DNA of 64,000 bases, taken from positions 113,651,477 to 113,715,476 of the forward strand of contig CM043949.1 of assembly GCA_014529385.2 (NCBI GenBank). The letters run 5' to 3'. The position numbers and the translations under genes were made by a program. This document shows positions 31,951 to 43,240 of this stretch, piece by piece (positions within the stretch are counted from its first letter, which is position 1; each line of letters starts with the position of its first letter). This stretch comes from Adiantum capillus-veneris (lineage: Eukaryota; Streptophyta; Polypodiopsida; Polypodiales; Pteridaceae). The notes under the pieces are model-generated. The model searched no databases. It had not been told where the DNA came from and saw nothing but the letters and a program-made list of their open reading frames with translations.

Positions 31951-32634
31951 ACATTTTGGTAGATAACACCTGTTGAACTGTTCAAAGGCTTTGCTGAGCA
32001 GTAATCTTTTGGCCCCACTGACGTTAAACAATAGGAAAGCTTTGCTGGGTTTGTCAAAAGTTCCCCTCACGTTGTTTTTGGTTTTCCCGAGGCGGGCTTG
32101 GATGCCTCTTGATGTAATTCCTAATCAATTCTTGATCTTTCTTAATATGATTTCCTTGTGTTTATGGTTTTTTGTTTTAAAAGGTCCCTTCATTGATTTT
32201 TTTTTTTATTGTGGTTATGGGTTTGTCAAAAGGTCCCTTCACGTTGTTTTTTGTTATCCCGAGGCGGACTTGGCTGCCTCTTGATGTAATTCATGATCAA
32301 TTCTTGATCTTTCTTAATATAATTTCCTCGTTTTTATGGTTTTTTTTTTTAAAGGTGCCTTCATTTGATAGCATTATATTACTTGACCTCCTGGTCGTTT
32401 TATTATTTTGGAATACTAACGTTAAACTTCACCTTGTTGGCCTCAAGAAGGCCATAGAGGAGTGGTGGAGAAAACATGCAAACCTCTCACCATCACATTA
32501 AATGCCTTTGTTTGCACTTTAGTGTTTTTATCACCATTGGATTAGATACAATATGACTTTATCTTGAGTTTAGTGTTTTTAAAAGGTGTCTCCGTATAGG
32601 TGCAAATGTGAGCCATTAAAATCATCAGCATACT
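31951..32634. repeat. Right part of the LINE-fragment / LINE-tail repeat
   Basis: 31951-32045 is the reverse LINE ORF2 segment continued across the G2 insertion (reverse reading LSYCLTSVGPKDYCSA, same as rc 3400-3450). 32049-32205 and 32225-32355 are two tandem copies of the LINE-tail module seen at 3592-3726. 32376-32475 matches 3755-3856. From about 32475 to 32629 the sequence matches 62516-62600 (inverted, partly) and 35083-35191. Confidence 0.65.
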
Positions 32635-33205
32635 GGGTACATACTAAGTCGTTTGGTCTCATTAATTAATTAACGCGAAAGATTCCAGGGCGTAAATTCT
32701 GACTAAACAAAAAGTCAGGCGCCTATTGTTCCCACGCTTTGTCGCGATGCCGCAGGCGGTAATTTTCAGCACTGCAAAACTGCAACAGGTGGGCGCAACT
32801 TTTGGCTGTCTTAGTCGCTCATGGCTGCAAGGCAGGTGAGGCGCACACAGACGGCCAATCAGGTTGACGAAAACATACACTACGAAAATCTAAGACAGGA
32901 AAATACACTGTATGCACATTCTGGAAAGCAGATCAAAGACAGATACACAGATCACAAAAATCTAATGCAGCAAAGTACACAGTGCTCATGGAATACAGAG
33001 CATTGATGATTGTGTTACTGGAGTCCAAAAAAGTCATTGAAAGACTTGCTTGTGATTATAGGACAGTGCAAAGCAAGAGAATGACCAAGCCATATCTCAA
33101 AGAGACCTGATTGATTAATTACTTACAGCAGTACAAGACAAACAACACAAAAAGTGTAGTATATACATGGTTCTAAATACAAGCACCAGAATATTGACGT
33201 ATTTG

Positions 33206-33590
33206 TTACATACTAATCCTTGTCAGTACATTCGAAAGCCTGCACGCTATGGCATTCAAACGATTCAATTGTCCTTTCAATACTGTGACCTCCCTCCTCA
33301 GTGACAAAATTTGTTCTTTGAGTTTCGTAACCTGTATGTCAGCAACATTTACATTATAATTCTCGACTGTGTTATTAATGCCATGGATTGCTTCAAGGAG
33401 TTGCGAACGCAGTGACGACTGAGCTGTTGTTTGGTCACCGAGGAACTCCTTCAAAATGTGCACCAAAACATCCTCAATCCTATCGACTCATGCATCTTCA
33501 ACTTGTGTAAACGATTCATCTGGTTGTGTGTCCTCTGATGCCAGCAACAACTGATCATGCTCTTGGTCATCCATTGTGTCTCTGCAAACA
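33206..33590 (-). pseudogene. Acidic + coiled-coil segment downstream of the HUH domain
   Basis: Starts ATG at about 33574 (MDDQEHDQLLLASEDTQPDE), acidic for about 28 codons, then an in-frame TGA near 33488, then VDRIEDVLVHILKEFL and a Leu/Val-heptad helix (TKLKEQILSLRREVTVLKGQ) to 33206. A tttgcag acceptor-like site precedes the ATG. It could be the last exon of the HUH gene (oligomerisation coil) or a separate small protein. No family recognised. Confidence 0.4.
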
Positions 33591-33668
33591 TCAAGATATT
33601 AGCATTGCATTGCTTCTTACAACAAAAATCAGATAGACAAGAGAACATAAACAACCAGAATCATCGGA

Positions 33669-33794
33669 CTAAGCAACCGTTGTGACGCCAATTTCATGAA
33701 CAAGTGGAATGTATTCGCTGTCTACTTGTGAATCTTTGACGTATACATCCATCTCAACGTCATCAACAACACGAACAGTCGGGCTGCTAGACAT
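33669..33794 (-). pseudogene. Second exon-like segment of the HUH gene
   Basis: 41 codons (MSSSPTVRVVDDVEMDVYV...). A 59-nt intron (33796-33854; GTAAGA donor, GCAAG acceptor) would join the HUH ORF to this segment in phase, giving ...WKDRE-S-MSSSP. Ends TAG 33669-33671. The intron is short for a plant. Role unknown; the segment is acidic. Confidence 0.4.
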
Positions 33795-33850
33795 ACTTGC
33801 GATCAAAAAAAGTTTTGGTTTCTCACTATTATGTCAAGAATGTCATCGTC

Positions 33851-34726
33851 TTACCTTTCCCTATCTTTCCAGCGAGACAAAAACCAGTCTAACCGAGGAT
33901 GTGTTGTACTATATGTTTCATAGTTGACAAAAATGTTAACGATGTCTTGGTAAGAAGTAGTCCTCGGATGAATCATGCATCTCCAAAGTCCCTTCATTTT
34001 ACCCAGCTCCATGCCTCGGCCTTGGTGTGCAGTTATCCATGATGAAGATGGGTAATATTTTCCACTCTTGATCATCTGATGTAGCGTCGATAAAAAATCA
34101 TGACCTGCAGGGTACCGCAACCTATACTTCCAAAACATCATTGCCCTATCGAAAATGTTCCCTGGTGTTAGGCAAACTTTGTTCTTCACCTCATCAGCAC
34201 CATATAGACTATATAACTCTATGCCTCTGTTCACATCGTCGACACTAACATTATGCATCGCTTTTCGGAAATGTGGCTCATTGATTTCCTTCAGGAAGTA
34301 CCCTATCATGCCTTCAAAGGTGTGCATCTTTCGTTGTTTCAATCCACGACACAACACCGTCCCACCGGCAGGCAAACACTTATCCCATCCCAAATATGCT
34401 TTGACTTTTCTATTGACAGCAATAAGCGATGTTGCCCATAGCCTGACGACCATTTGCAAGTGCAAGTGGAAAAGTGCTCCTCCCCTCTCAACCACACATA
34501 GCCCTGCCAAACTTTCGTTTTGAAGAAACTATTGCATCTCGTGCAGCAAACCCACATCTATATCACCGCCCCCTATCAAAATAGTAACACTAACCTCCAT
34601 TACTTTGCTACTTGCCTTTGACAGTGTGCCCTTACCATTGTCCACATCAACAGACTTCCAATTCTTTGGAACATTAGATGGTTGACTGTTTGCTATAGCA
34701 CGAGCTTCGGACTTTAGCCGGACCAT
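33851..34726 (-). pseudogene. HUH-type Rep endonuclease-like protein, one internal stop
   Basis: ATG at 34726 starts a frame (MVRLKSEARAIANSQ) broken once by TAG at 34529-34531, then open to 33851. Counting from that ATG (stop included): E80-R-G-G then H87-L-H89-L-Q, the metal-binding HUH motif II, and Y143-F-L-K146, the catalytic Tyr motif III (Y-x-x-K). Genome positions are 34468-34460 and 34300-34289. Between them is a short basic domain (NRKVKAYLGWDK). After motif III comes a long alpha/beta tail of about 145 residues (NRGIELYSLYGADEVKNKV, SSSWITAHQGRGMELGKMKG). Motif order and spacing fit single-Tyr HUH nucleases, including eukaryotic Replitrons. Such enzymes nick one strand and keep the 5' end bound. 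Without a profile search the assignment stays provisional. Confidence 0.55.
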
Positions 34727-35059
34727 TATGCACAGATAGAAACAACCACTCCCAACAGAACAAACAGTTTATGCTATCTTTATCTTGGCACTCTTTATCC
34801 TGCCACGACACATGGAACATCTAGAAAGCACACACAAATAACGAGAACAAAAGCCAAACAATATTTGGACGTACAGGAAGCGCGTCTCCAGTTTGCTCGG
34901 GACCACCGCAGATTAAAAAAACCAGCCAACGACTCTGTAAAAAATGCCCAGCAAAGACTCAAATCTTTTTCTCTCACTGTCGTTTTCTCTTTATCTTCGA
35001 AGGCATCTCGTCAGATTCGCCCCACTCGATCTGCTTGGAAGATTTTGTTGGGAGATACT

Positions 35060-35427
35060 CTTACCTTTGTTATAACATCTATATACCATTGGATTAGATA
35101 CAATATGACTTTATCTTTAGTTTAGTGTCTTTAAAAGGTGTCTCTGTGTGGGTATGTGGGTATATGGATGCAAATGTGAGGCATTAAAATCATAAGCACA
35201 AACTCTTATCTTTGCTATAACATTTAATTCAATACAAGAAAAGACTAAGCTTTTGGGTAACAATCATATCCTTTTTTATTTTTGTGTGATGCTCTCTCTC
35301 TCTATTAAAAATGTCTTATAAATGAAGTGCACTCTTAAGCACAAGTTATTTCAATTAAGAATTTCTTATAAATGAAATGCACTATTAAACACAAGTTACT
35401 CCAAAATTCTAATTAAACTCTCTCTCT

Positions 35428-35486
<59 letters not shown>

Positions 35487-35538
35487 CTCCACAATTTAAT
35501 GTATAAATAATATCCTCTCCCTCTCCCCCCCCACCTCC

Positions 35539-35617
<79 letters not shown>

Positions 35618-35960
35618 ACACACACACACAATATATTAAAGCTAAAAATATTGTCTTCTTAAGGTCTCTGTAAAAACTTTACCTTATCTTTTCATTGCTT
35701 TTCTATCGATGGGGACGAATGGGTCATAAACTTATTATGCTAGAAACCTTGAGCAACACTAGTGAGGAAGTAGCAAAGGTAGTTTATGCAAACAAGGTGA
35801 CCAAAATAAAAGAAAACTATGTTGTAATTTTTAATTAGGAGATACTATCAAGAAATTCTCAAAATATCCCTTAGATTTTAAATTTTTTTGATACATTCCG
35901 TCAAAAATTCCCATTTTGTCCTTCAATTTCTCCAAAATTACTAATTTGTGTATTTGGTTA
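35060..35960. repeat. Repeat family R (copy A, right part), with CT and CA microsatellites
   Basis: 35083-35191 duplicates 32531-32626. 35195-35745 is present in inverted orientation at 59826-60385, including the paired microsatellites. Contains (CT)n at 35434-35484 and 35546-35581 and (CA)n at 35585-35632. No gene. Confidence 0.65.
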
Positions 35961-36674
35961 GGGTGTTTATGTTGTCACTGATTCATCATCACAATGAAAG
36001 CATGATTACATTAATTGCATAGTCTTTTTAACAGGTTTACTTAATAGTTATTTGCTACATATAGGCACCACATTTTTCCACTTGAAAAATTCAAAACATG
36101 GGAAACATAGAAAATCAAAATGAGAGCCTTAACACACACTCGTAGTTTAAATAAAAACAGCAACCAAAAATAAGTGGCAGTTGGGAGCCAAAGCATCTAT
36201 ACTCTATATAATGGAGCTTAAAATTTTCAAGAAAAGAGAGGGCCTCCATGTGTCACTCACTACTCACTTCAAAAAACAAACTTACAATACATGTAATCCA
36301 AACTGCAAAAAGTGAAGGGTAAGTTTTAAAATGCAAAATGCAAAAGTGGAGGTAAGATTGCAGGAAATGAAAAGACTTTTGAAAATGTAAAGTCAAAATA
36401 CTTTGTGTTATACATAAAATAAATGTACCATGTGCCAGTTTAGATACACATAACAAAAAAAAGTAATTTCAGTGAATATTTTATTTATTGAAATTTTGTT
36501 TTTTGAAGATACATTTGAATTTATCTTTTCAAGGGGCTTTTCTTAAAACCATTATTGATATTTTTAAAAATTTATGTCAATTTTTATTTCTTTAACGAGA
36601 TTGAGAAAAAGAAGAAAGTTCGCCCATCGATGCGTCGACTTGGGGCTGTCTCACTTTGGCATGCATGTAAATGT

Positions 36675-36720
<46 letters not shown>

Positions 36721-36800
36721 TGTGTGAGAGAGAGAGAGAGAGAGACCATTTCATTGCCTATGTGTGTGTGCCAACATGTGCACATGAGAGTGAGAGAGAG

Positions 36801-36837
<37 letters not shown>

Positions 36838-37117
36838 AGGGACTCTATCTCTCCAAGGGTACCCTTACCCTTCAAATTTTGAAGATACTATACTTTTCTT
36901 GGCATTATAGTGTAATTTTTAAAGGGTATCTAACATGTTTCACCTATAGAAAATGAACAAAATTCCTTAAAATGGGTAAAATGCCCGACAAAAACCAACC
37001 CTAACATTCGCACCCCAAATGGGGAGAGAGATTGCTTTGTTGATGGACCTTTTATCAGTTCTACAATGTTTATTAAAAAAATAAATCCTCTAAATTTTAA
37101 GAGTCAAGGGTGCCTAT

Positions 37118-37164
<47 letters not shown>

Positions 37165-37333
37165 AATTTTTTAGCACCAAACGAATGACACACCAAGGAC
37201 AAGGGGGGGGAGAGAACAAGAGAGCAAACTGTTTAAGGGTGTAGAAACAATCTAAAGAGATAGTAAAGTTCTACACAATAATTCTTTAACAATCAAACAC
37301 CTATGGGGGCGGGGGGGCGGGGGGGGGGACGGG

Positions 37334-37368
<35 letters not shown>

Positions 37369-37458
37369 AGACACTTTTTCATGCCATAGGATAAGTTCCA
37401 ACAGATATATCCGAGAACATGGGTGAGAATAAATTTATTCATATTTCATTTTGTGATC

Positions 37459-37527
<69 letters not shown>

Positions 37528-38236
37528 GTGTATGTGCGTGTAAATGTATGTATATATGTATGTATGTATGTAGAGAGAGAGAGAGAGAGCGCTCAACTTA
37601 TGCATATCATCTATGTATCATTCCCATTTTATCAGAGGCTTCAAATCTTTCAAATAATTTGGGATTGTTTTTTTATAATATTAGAATATTATATAGCTTC
37701 TTTATTTACATTGAAAGTTTTCTAAATGCTTGACCTATTCACACAAAACCCTCCCCTTCTACCCTTGCATAGTGCCAACGAGGGAGGATACTCATAGCCC
37801 AACATAACAACAAAGAGGGACGTGAGTAATGAGGAATATCACTTGGGTCGGCGGGCTCGCCATGAGCTGAATTAAGCGAGAGGCACAAAAGCAACATCGG
37901 TGCAGTCAAAGCGGAAATTGTATGCAACAAAGTGAACCTTAGAAGCACCTTCACGCTCTTATCCTAAGGCTTCTGTGAAGCACAAGATCTCCATCTCCGC
38001 AGAGCCTTGCCCACTGTGAATAGGCACCTCTTTCAAAGCAAGCACATCTGTGTGTTTCGTGGCCCTCACAGAACGAAGCCTGTAGGTTCATTCTATAATG
38101 TGAAAGAACCCTAGTGCATTTATATTAGCTTGTGTTTCGCTCCTCCTCGTTCAAGCCTGACCGAAGAACAATAATCACGATTATTTGTTGGATAATAGTC
38201 GCTTGTTTTAGCTTTGTTGGCTGCCCTAGCAAATAA
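35961..38236. other. AT-rich intergenic stretch with GA and CT microsatellites
   Basis: No coding family recognised. (GA)n at 36678-36718, 36726-36744, 36811-36836, 37119-37162 and 37336-37363, and (CT)n then (CA)n at 37467-37527. A G-rich patch at 37304-37337. Open frames across these are repeat translations. Confidence 0.6.
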
Positions 38237-38341
38237 TTGTTTTTTTTTTTGGGAACTTATGCCTTAGCATTCCACTATACCACTCCTTATTGCTTTTGGA
38301 AGGGGACTTTATTATTATTTCCTTTTGTGTGCCACTTGGTA

Positions 38342-39690
38342 ATGGAACCCGACGCTTTAGTCATAGGCGAAGATATTGTAAAATTTTCACAGATGTTAGC
38401 GGCGAGTAAATTACCCGAAATGGAGTTAGCAGTGCGAATGAATGAAGGCGAAAAGCTCGGTCTTGAAACAGCTATATGATGCAAAAATGTCGAGCCCCAA
38501 TTCGCCAAAGGCTTCAACCATGAAAGAGGACAAAACTATATCGATTGGAAAAGTGCCTTCTGAGGACAAGAGAGAAAATGGGCTCAGCTCAAGGGTTCAA
38601 ATTCGAGGTTAAAACCCTCAAAGATGGGGCTCCTAAGGGTCCCATCTATACGAACATAAATAAGGCGTCAAGTGCATCTGCAATTCGCAGGTCAGGCATC
38701 TCATTTGCTAGCATACTCAAGGGGCCTAACTCTTAGGATTGTGGAAAAGGCTCAACAGAAGGGTTGTCGACTGAAGGAGATATCGAAAAACTACAGAATA
38801 CAAGAGCTAGGCTTCAACAAGAGCTTAAGGAAGTCAACAAAATGATTGAATTCGGTCCTAACAACAACAAAAGAACTAGCTCCCAAAAAGATTACAATGG
38901 GCTGGTGGAAGACGGGTTGGCAGATCAGATCTTTTCCGCTTTGAAAAAGTATTTGCCCCTGTAGGTGGAGGTTGCCAAGGCTATTACTGTAGCAGTTCCA
39001 CCAACAGTTATCAAAAAACAGTTAGCCAGGCAAGCTAAGCTAACGCTTGTATTTGGGTTCAGTGGAAGAATCCAGAACAGGTTTGAGATGATTCAATGGC
39101 TTCAAGGCCCTCAAATTCTTGGTCATGGAGGAGCAGTTGAAAGTACTTTTTGCCTAGCTAAAGGATTCCGTTCACTAAGATTCAAAGAGGCCTCCGATGT
39201 GAAAACGATCCTTGACAAAGGGCCCCTAGTATTTAATAGGACTACAGTTTGTGTGGTGCCTTGGGAGCCAGTGTTCAACTCAATTGAATCTTTACAAGGG
39301 TTTCATCTGGTCTGGGTTGAGCTCGTGGGTCTGCCTAGCTGGCTGTGGGAAAATCTCAGGATGCTTGCTAGCCAATTGGGCACTCCATTATTTATATCTA
39401 GCAAGAGAGGTTTGGCAGAACCTCAAACAGGGTTTGTATAGGCTGGGATGTGTCTAAAACGCCACCTAAGAGCATGGTTATCAATGTCGGAGCAGGGCTA
39501 GTTACTATTCCACTAAACTTTGGAACATACTTTGGGGCATGTTTTCAACGCAACAAATTTGGACACTTCGCCAAAGACTGCCCCTTGAAGTCTAATGATA
39601 TTGCAGCTCGGGCATCACAGGCCCCAATAAAATGGAATCCCCGATGGAAGGGCTGGAGAAGCAAGGAGGCAATAATGAAGGGGTAAATGT
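38342..39690 (+). pseudogene. LINE ORF1: DUF4283 domain and zinc knuckle
   Basis: Begins MEPDALVIGEDIVKFSQ at 38342, with stops and frameshifts at about 38477, 38735 and 38962. A coiled segment (38764-38940; IEKLQNTRARLQQELKEVN) precedes the DUF4283 domain at 39020-39440 (KLTLVFGFSGRI, KGFRSLRFKEASDVK, GPLVFNRTTVCVVPWEP, VWVELVGLPSWLW). A CCHC-like knuckle is at about 39537-39590 (CFQRNKFGHFAKDCP), whose first C-x2-C is damaged (C-F-Q-R). ORF1 proteins of this type bind LINE RNA. Confidence 0.78.
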
Positions 39691-40359
39691 AGAGAAGGAT
39701 AAAGGAGGTATGGTATGTGACAAAATGGATATTAAGATGTAGGATAAGATTGTGGAGAAATTGATTCCCATACACCGAACTTCTGAAGGTGCAGGCAATA
39801 ATAAAAGGATCATTACTCCCACTGGTGCCCCCAAATTTATGACAGTGACAATGGTGACGGGCTGTCCAAGTCCCTGGTTTGAAAAGAGCCAGAAGAGTGA
39901 AGGCAGCGGCAAGAGACTCCAAAGTGCATCAAGTCATGAGAACACTTGGGGTGAAAGGATCTAATTCATCCTCCACCCCTTCGAGAGGAGGGGGGTTCAC
40001 TGTCCCATTGCACAATCCATTTGTAGCACTACAAGAAAAGAAATCCCCTGATTTGGAACCCCCGGATTCTTCGGTGACCAAGGAGAGGGGGGGGGGGGGG
40101 GGGGGGATAATTCACTTGCTGAAGAATTTGTTCCTCTATCCCAACAAACCCCTCATTAATGATGGAGTCTCTCAATATCCAATCTTAGAACACGTAAAGG
40201 GGTTGAAAACCCGTAAGAAGAGTACCCTTTTCTGGGAGGAAATAAAAAAGGAGAAGACAATCAACTGCAGGGCCATCCAAGAACACCACATAGATTCCCA
40301 TAGCAAGAAAAAACAGCTGCTAGGAAAGAAACATATTCTATGGATAAGGAAGTAATAGT
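39691..40359 (+). other. LINE ORF1-ORF2 spacer region, degraded
   Basis: Frames are broken; 39879-40355 gives a Lys/Ser-rich ORF interrupted in sense by a G run (40086-40107). It is probably the Ser/Lys-rich ORF1 tail and the junction to ORF2. No motif recognised. Confidence 0.4.
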
Positions 40360-41080
40360 TTTAGTGGCATCCTCAGCATTGCGGACAGAGAATTGGAGCC
40401 GAAGTTGGTTCTTAACCACCCATCCAGAAGAATCTTGGGGATTAGAATCAAATGGGAAGGCCATCCCTTCACCATTGTGAATGTGTACGGCCCTTGCAAT
40501 GCAAAAGAAAGAGGGATACTATGGATGCATCTTAGAGATACTCCTATTGAATGGGAATGGTTGTTGGTTGGAGACTTCAATATGGTAGAAAAGAGAGGGA
40601 TAAAATAGGATCCTCTAGTATGTTGGCTGGATCAAAAAGGTCTAAATGGAAAAGTTTGTGCGAAAAGTGGGCGATGATCGACTTATGGGAAGTTGGCCCA
40701 TGGAACAACACGCTTGGTTTCACCTACACAAGCCTTCAGTATGTTTGCACTGCCTCCAGGCTGGACATATGTTATTGCTCACACCAAGCTAACTGGATAC
40801 CGTCGTTGATGGAGATAAAGGTAGTCCCAACAAAAAGCCTTTCGGATCACATTCCTTTGCACATACATTTAAAGAAGAATAAATGGGAGGAGCAGATCCC
40901 AAGAGGTGAGAAAAAACCCTCTTTTCGGGAATCTAACCAAGAAAGCACTGGGTAAGCTCAAAAAAGATGTCGATATCAACAAACACAATGCGTGGGACCT
41001 CTTTTCTTGGAGCATCCAGAAAGCAATCAAACCTCGGGCCCCTGATTCAAGAAAGCTAGGGAGGTACACCTTCTACATCT
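40360..41080 (+). pseudogene. LINE ORF2: APE-type endonuclease
   Basis: SRRILGIRIKWEGHPFTIVNVYGP (read in parts from 40393) and WLLVGDFNMVE (about 40558-40590) are the VYGP and GDFN motifs of exonuclease-endonuclease-phosphatase nucleases. In the next frame come CEKWAMIDLW and SRLDICYCS, then LSDHIPLHIHL, the C-terminal S-D-H motif with the catalytic His, near 40840-40866. At least one frameshift near 40600. The N-terminal catalytic Glu part is not recognised. The enzyme would nick target DNA for target-primed reverse transcription. Confidence 0.78.
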
Positions 41081-42530
41081 TACAGCAAAGGTGCAGTTGC
41101 TTACTCCCATAAAAGCCAATGGGCATGCTACTCAGCAACATCCCAAACGATGGCTCGAAGCCAAATCTAACCTTGCTAATGAGCAGTTAGAAGATATCAA
41201 AAAGGCAAGGCTTCTCTTGAGGGAGACTTTCCTTCAACCTGAAGCCTCCAATCAAACTCAATTTTTTAAGGCTTTAAAAATCAAGAAGAGCCGGGGCCAT
41301 GTCCGCTCGCTATATGATGAGAAGCAGTTCATAACCAGGATGAGATGGTTGGTCTGATGTTCAACTATCTTAGTCAAATCATTGGACGGCCAGAGATTCA
41401 GTCCCAAGAAGTGGAAGAAGCCAGAGGGACCTTACTACACAGTGTCAAGAAGGAAATTCCCCACTCAAAAGATAACTTCTTGGAACGGACATTCTCTGAA
41501 GACAAATTTTCACTAGCATTGCAAGCCCTTGGCAAGGAAAAGTCCCCTGGTTGGGATGGGATGACGGTGGAATTATATAGAGAATTTTGGGATGATCTCA
41601 AGGCCCCAATCACAAGATTGGCCAATAAAGCCATGGTCGAAGGGTCGTTGGAGGTAAAGTGTAAAGACGGGGCTTATCAAACCCATCCCAAAATAGATCT
41701 ACAGTTCTCAACTAAAACATTGGTGCCCTATAATGATGATGTCGGTGGACTACAAAATTATAGCTAAAGCAGTAGCCCTCAGACTAGCCCCCTTACTAAC
41801 CAAGATCATCTCTCCCCATCAACATGGGTTCATAAAAGGAAGGTACATTTATGATAACATCTTTGCAGCAATGGTGGCATCGAATATGCAACTATCACAA
41901 AGCAGGAGTGCATTCTGCTCCCGGGGCGGTCACTTTTTAGAATGTGTATGATATCACGTGAGTTAACCGGAGACGATTATTAAAAGACCAAAATGTATAA
42001 AAATGTATACATACAGAGGCGGGTGGGGGTTTTTTAAATAGGCTCACAGTGTAAGTATAGTATGTATATTGGGGTATTATTAATTACCTCTTGAACGTAC
42101 GTGAAATAGGGGTCTTTTGATAAGTGACTGCCTCGGGATTCTGCTGCACCTGGACAAGGATTATGACAGAATAACATGGACATATATAGAAGCCGTCATG
42201 GAAGCTCTGGGCTTTGGCCCTCGTCTATGTTGGTTGGTACGCGTACTGAGGGCTGGAAGCCAGTCAGAGTCCTATTCAACGATAGAATTGTGGGCTCTTT
42301 TGAGGTCAAAAGGTCTATTAAGCAGGGATGCCCTCTGTCACCCCTACTTTTTGCCATAGGATCACATCCTTTAATCACGAAGCTTGAAGCTAGTGTGGAA
42401 CGAGGGGAGTTGCAAGGCCTTGCTTTGCCAAGAAATAGCCAACTCCTAGCAAAACTTTTTGCAGACGATTCTCTCCTCTTATTGAAGGCGTGCCCCCAGG
42501 TCATCGGAAACAAATATTCTCAGTAGCTCA
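41081..42530 (+). pseudogene. LINE ORF2: reverse transcriptase, split by a MITE
   Basis: A pre-RT region (41091-41340) leads to LGKEKSPGWDGMTVELYREFWDDL (about 41525-41600). Then IAKAVALRLAPLLTKIISPHQHGFIKGRYIYDN (about 41756-41860), the MITE (41920-42137), LDKDYDRITWTYI (about 42148-42190, with the first catalytic Asp), SIKQGCPLSPLLF (about 42312-42350) and the catalytic F-A-D-D box (about 42460). The frame changes at about 41640-41730, across the MITE, and near 42240. Order matches plant L1 RT. Confidence 0.85.
41920..42137. mobile_element. 218-bp hAT-type MITE inserted in LINE RT
   Basis: Imperfect TIRs: left CCCGGGGCGGTCACTTTTTA, right end inverted CCCGAGGCAGTCACTTATCA (16 of 20). A perfect 8-bp target duplication ATTCTGCT lies at 41912-41919 and 42138-42145, as in hAT elements. 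No coding capacity. It falls exactly between the RT blocks for motifs 2 and A, where the LINE has no such sequence. Confidence 0.85.
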
Positions 42531-43240
42531 GGGTCCCAGTGTAATATAGATAAGTCAAGGCTGATCTCCCTATCGAAAAATGACTCATTTGACCCTTTTG
42601 TCTGGGGGGAGATTGTCACAAAAGGGAATATATTCAGACATCTGGGAGCCCCCTTGCGGGTGGATGTAACTCACAAGAAAATATTTGAGTGGGTGCTTGA
42701 AAAAATCAAAACAAAAATGAGTAGGTGGGAGTATGCTCTTCTCCCCTTCCCAAGTCGGATAAAAGTGATGAATGCCTTTATGATTCCTTATATTTCCTTC
42801 ACTAGCCCGCTTCTCAAGATGGCTAAGTGTCACTTGAAAGAGGTCTTAAAACCAATAAAAAGGTTTTTATGGAAAAACAACAGGATATCCTCCAGGCCAT
42901 GGCAATGGGCCCAGCGGAATCAGTTGCTCGACCGGTGAATCAAGGAGGCCTCGGAATTCTCAACGATGTGGCCCATGCAAAAGCTTCTTGTGCCAAGTTT
43001 GTTGTTTCCTTGGCTAAACAGGATCAAGTTTGGGCTATCATGGTCAGAGATATGATAGAAGCAGTTAAACTTGGCTCGGATGGTGGAAAGTGGAGAGGGG
43101 TGGAGGTTCATGAAAAATTGTTAGCCCCGGAGTGGTCTACCTTAAGACTGGGGGGCGGCTCAGGAGAATTGATAAGAAAATGCAATAGAGTAGAAAGAGT
43201 CTTAAAGTGGGGGGAATAAGTCAGATACTTCAAGAACTCC
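42531..43240 (+). pseudogene. LINE ORF2: post-RT connection region
   Basis: HLGAPLRVDVTHKKIFEWVLEKIKTKMSRWEYALLPFPSRIKVMNAFMIPYISF is read from about 42638 in two short ORFs (42654-42938, 42827-43219). This is the conserved thumb/connection stretch of plant LINEs (K-x-W-x6-L-x-GR-like). Then NQGGLGILNDVAHAKA. Multiple frame changes. Confidence 0.75.

Larger units (their letters stand above)
32635..35054 (-). mobile_element. Candidate HUH-endonuclease (Replitron-like) element, 2420 bp
   Basis: An insertion into a tandem dimer of a repeat unit of about 140 bp (32531-32629 resumes at 35060). ATACT flanks it at 32630-32634 and 35055-35059. It carries one reverse-strand gene with HUH-nuclease motifs (34726-33206). 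No terminal inverted repeats or LTRs are visible at its ends (GGGTAC left, TGGGAG right), which argues against a cut-and-paste or LTR element. Element ends are inferred only from the repeat interruption. Confidence 0.5.

Noticed and set aside
34155-34523. + strand ORF of 122 codons over the HUH gene
   Set aside because: A shadow of the reverse-strand frame, which carries the conserved motifs.
32635-35054. Helitron
   Set aside because: No helicase domain, no CTRR 3' hairpin end and no insertion between A and T; the motif order fits single-Tyr HUH rather than RepHel.
37739-38236. Possible host gene (72-codon ORFs)
   Set aside because: Short ORFs on one strand only, no conserved motif, splice context or similarity that I can recognise.
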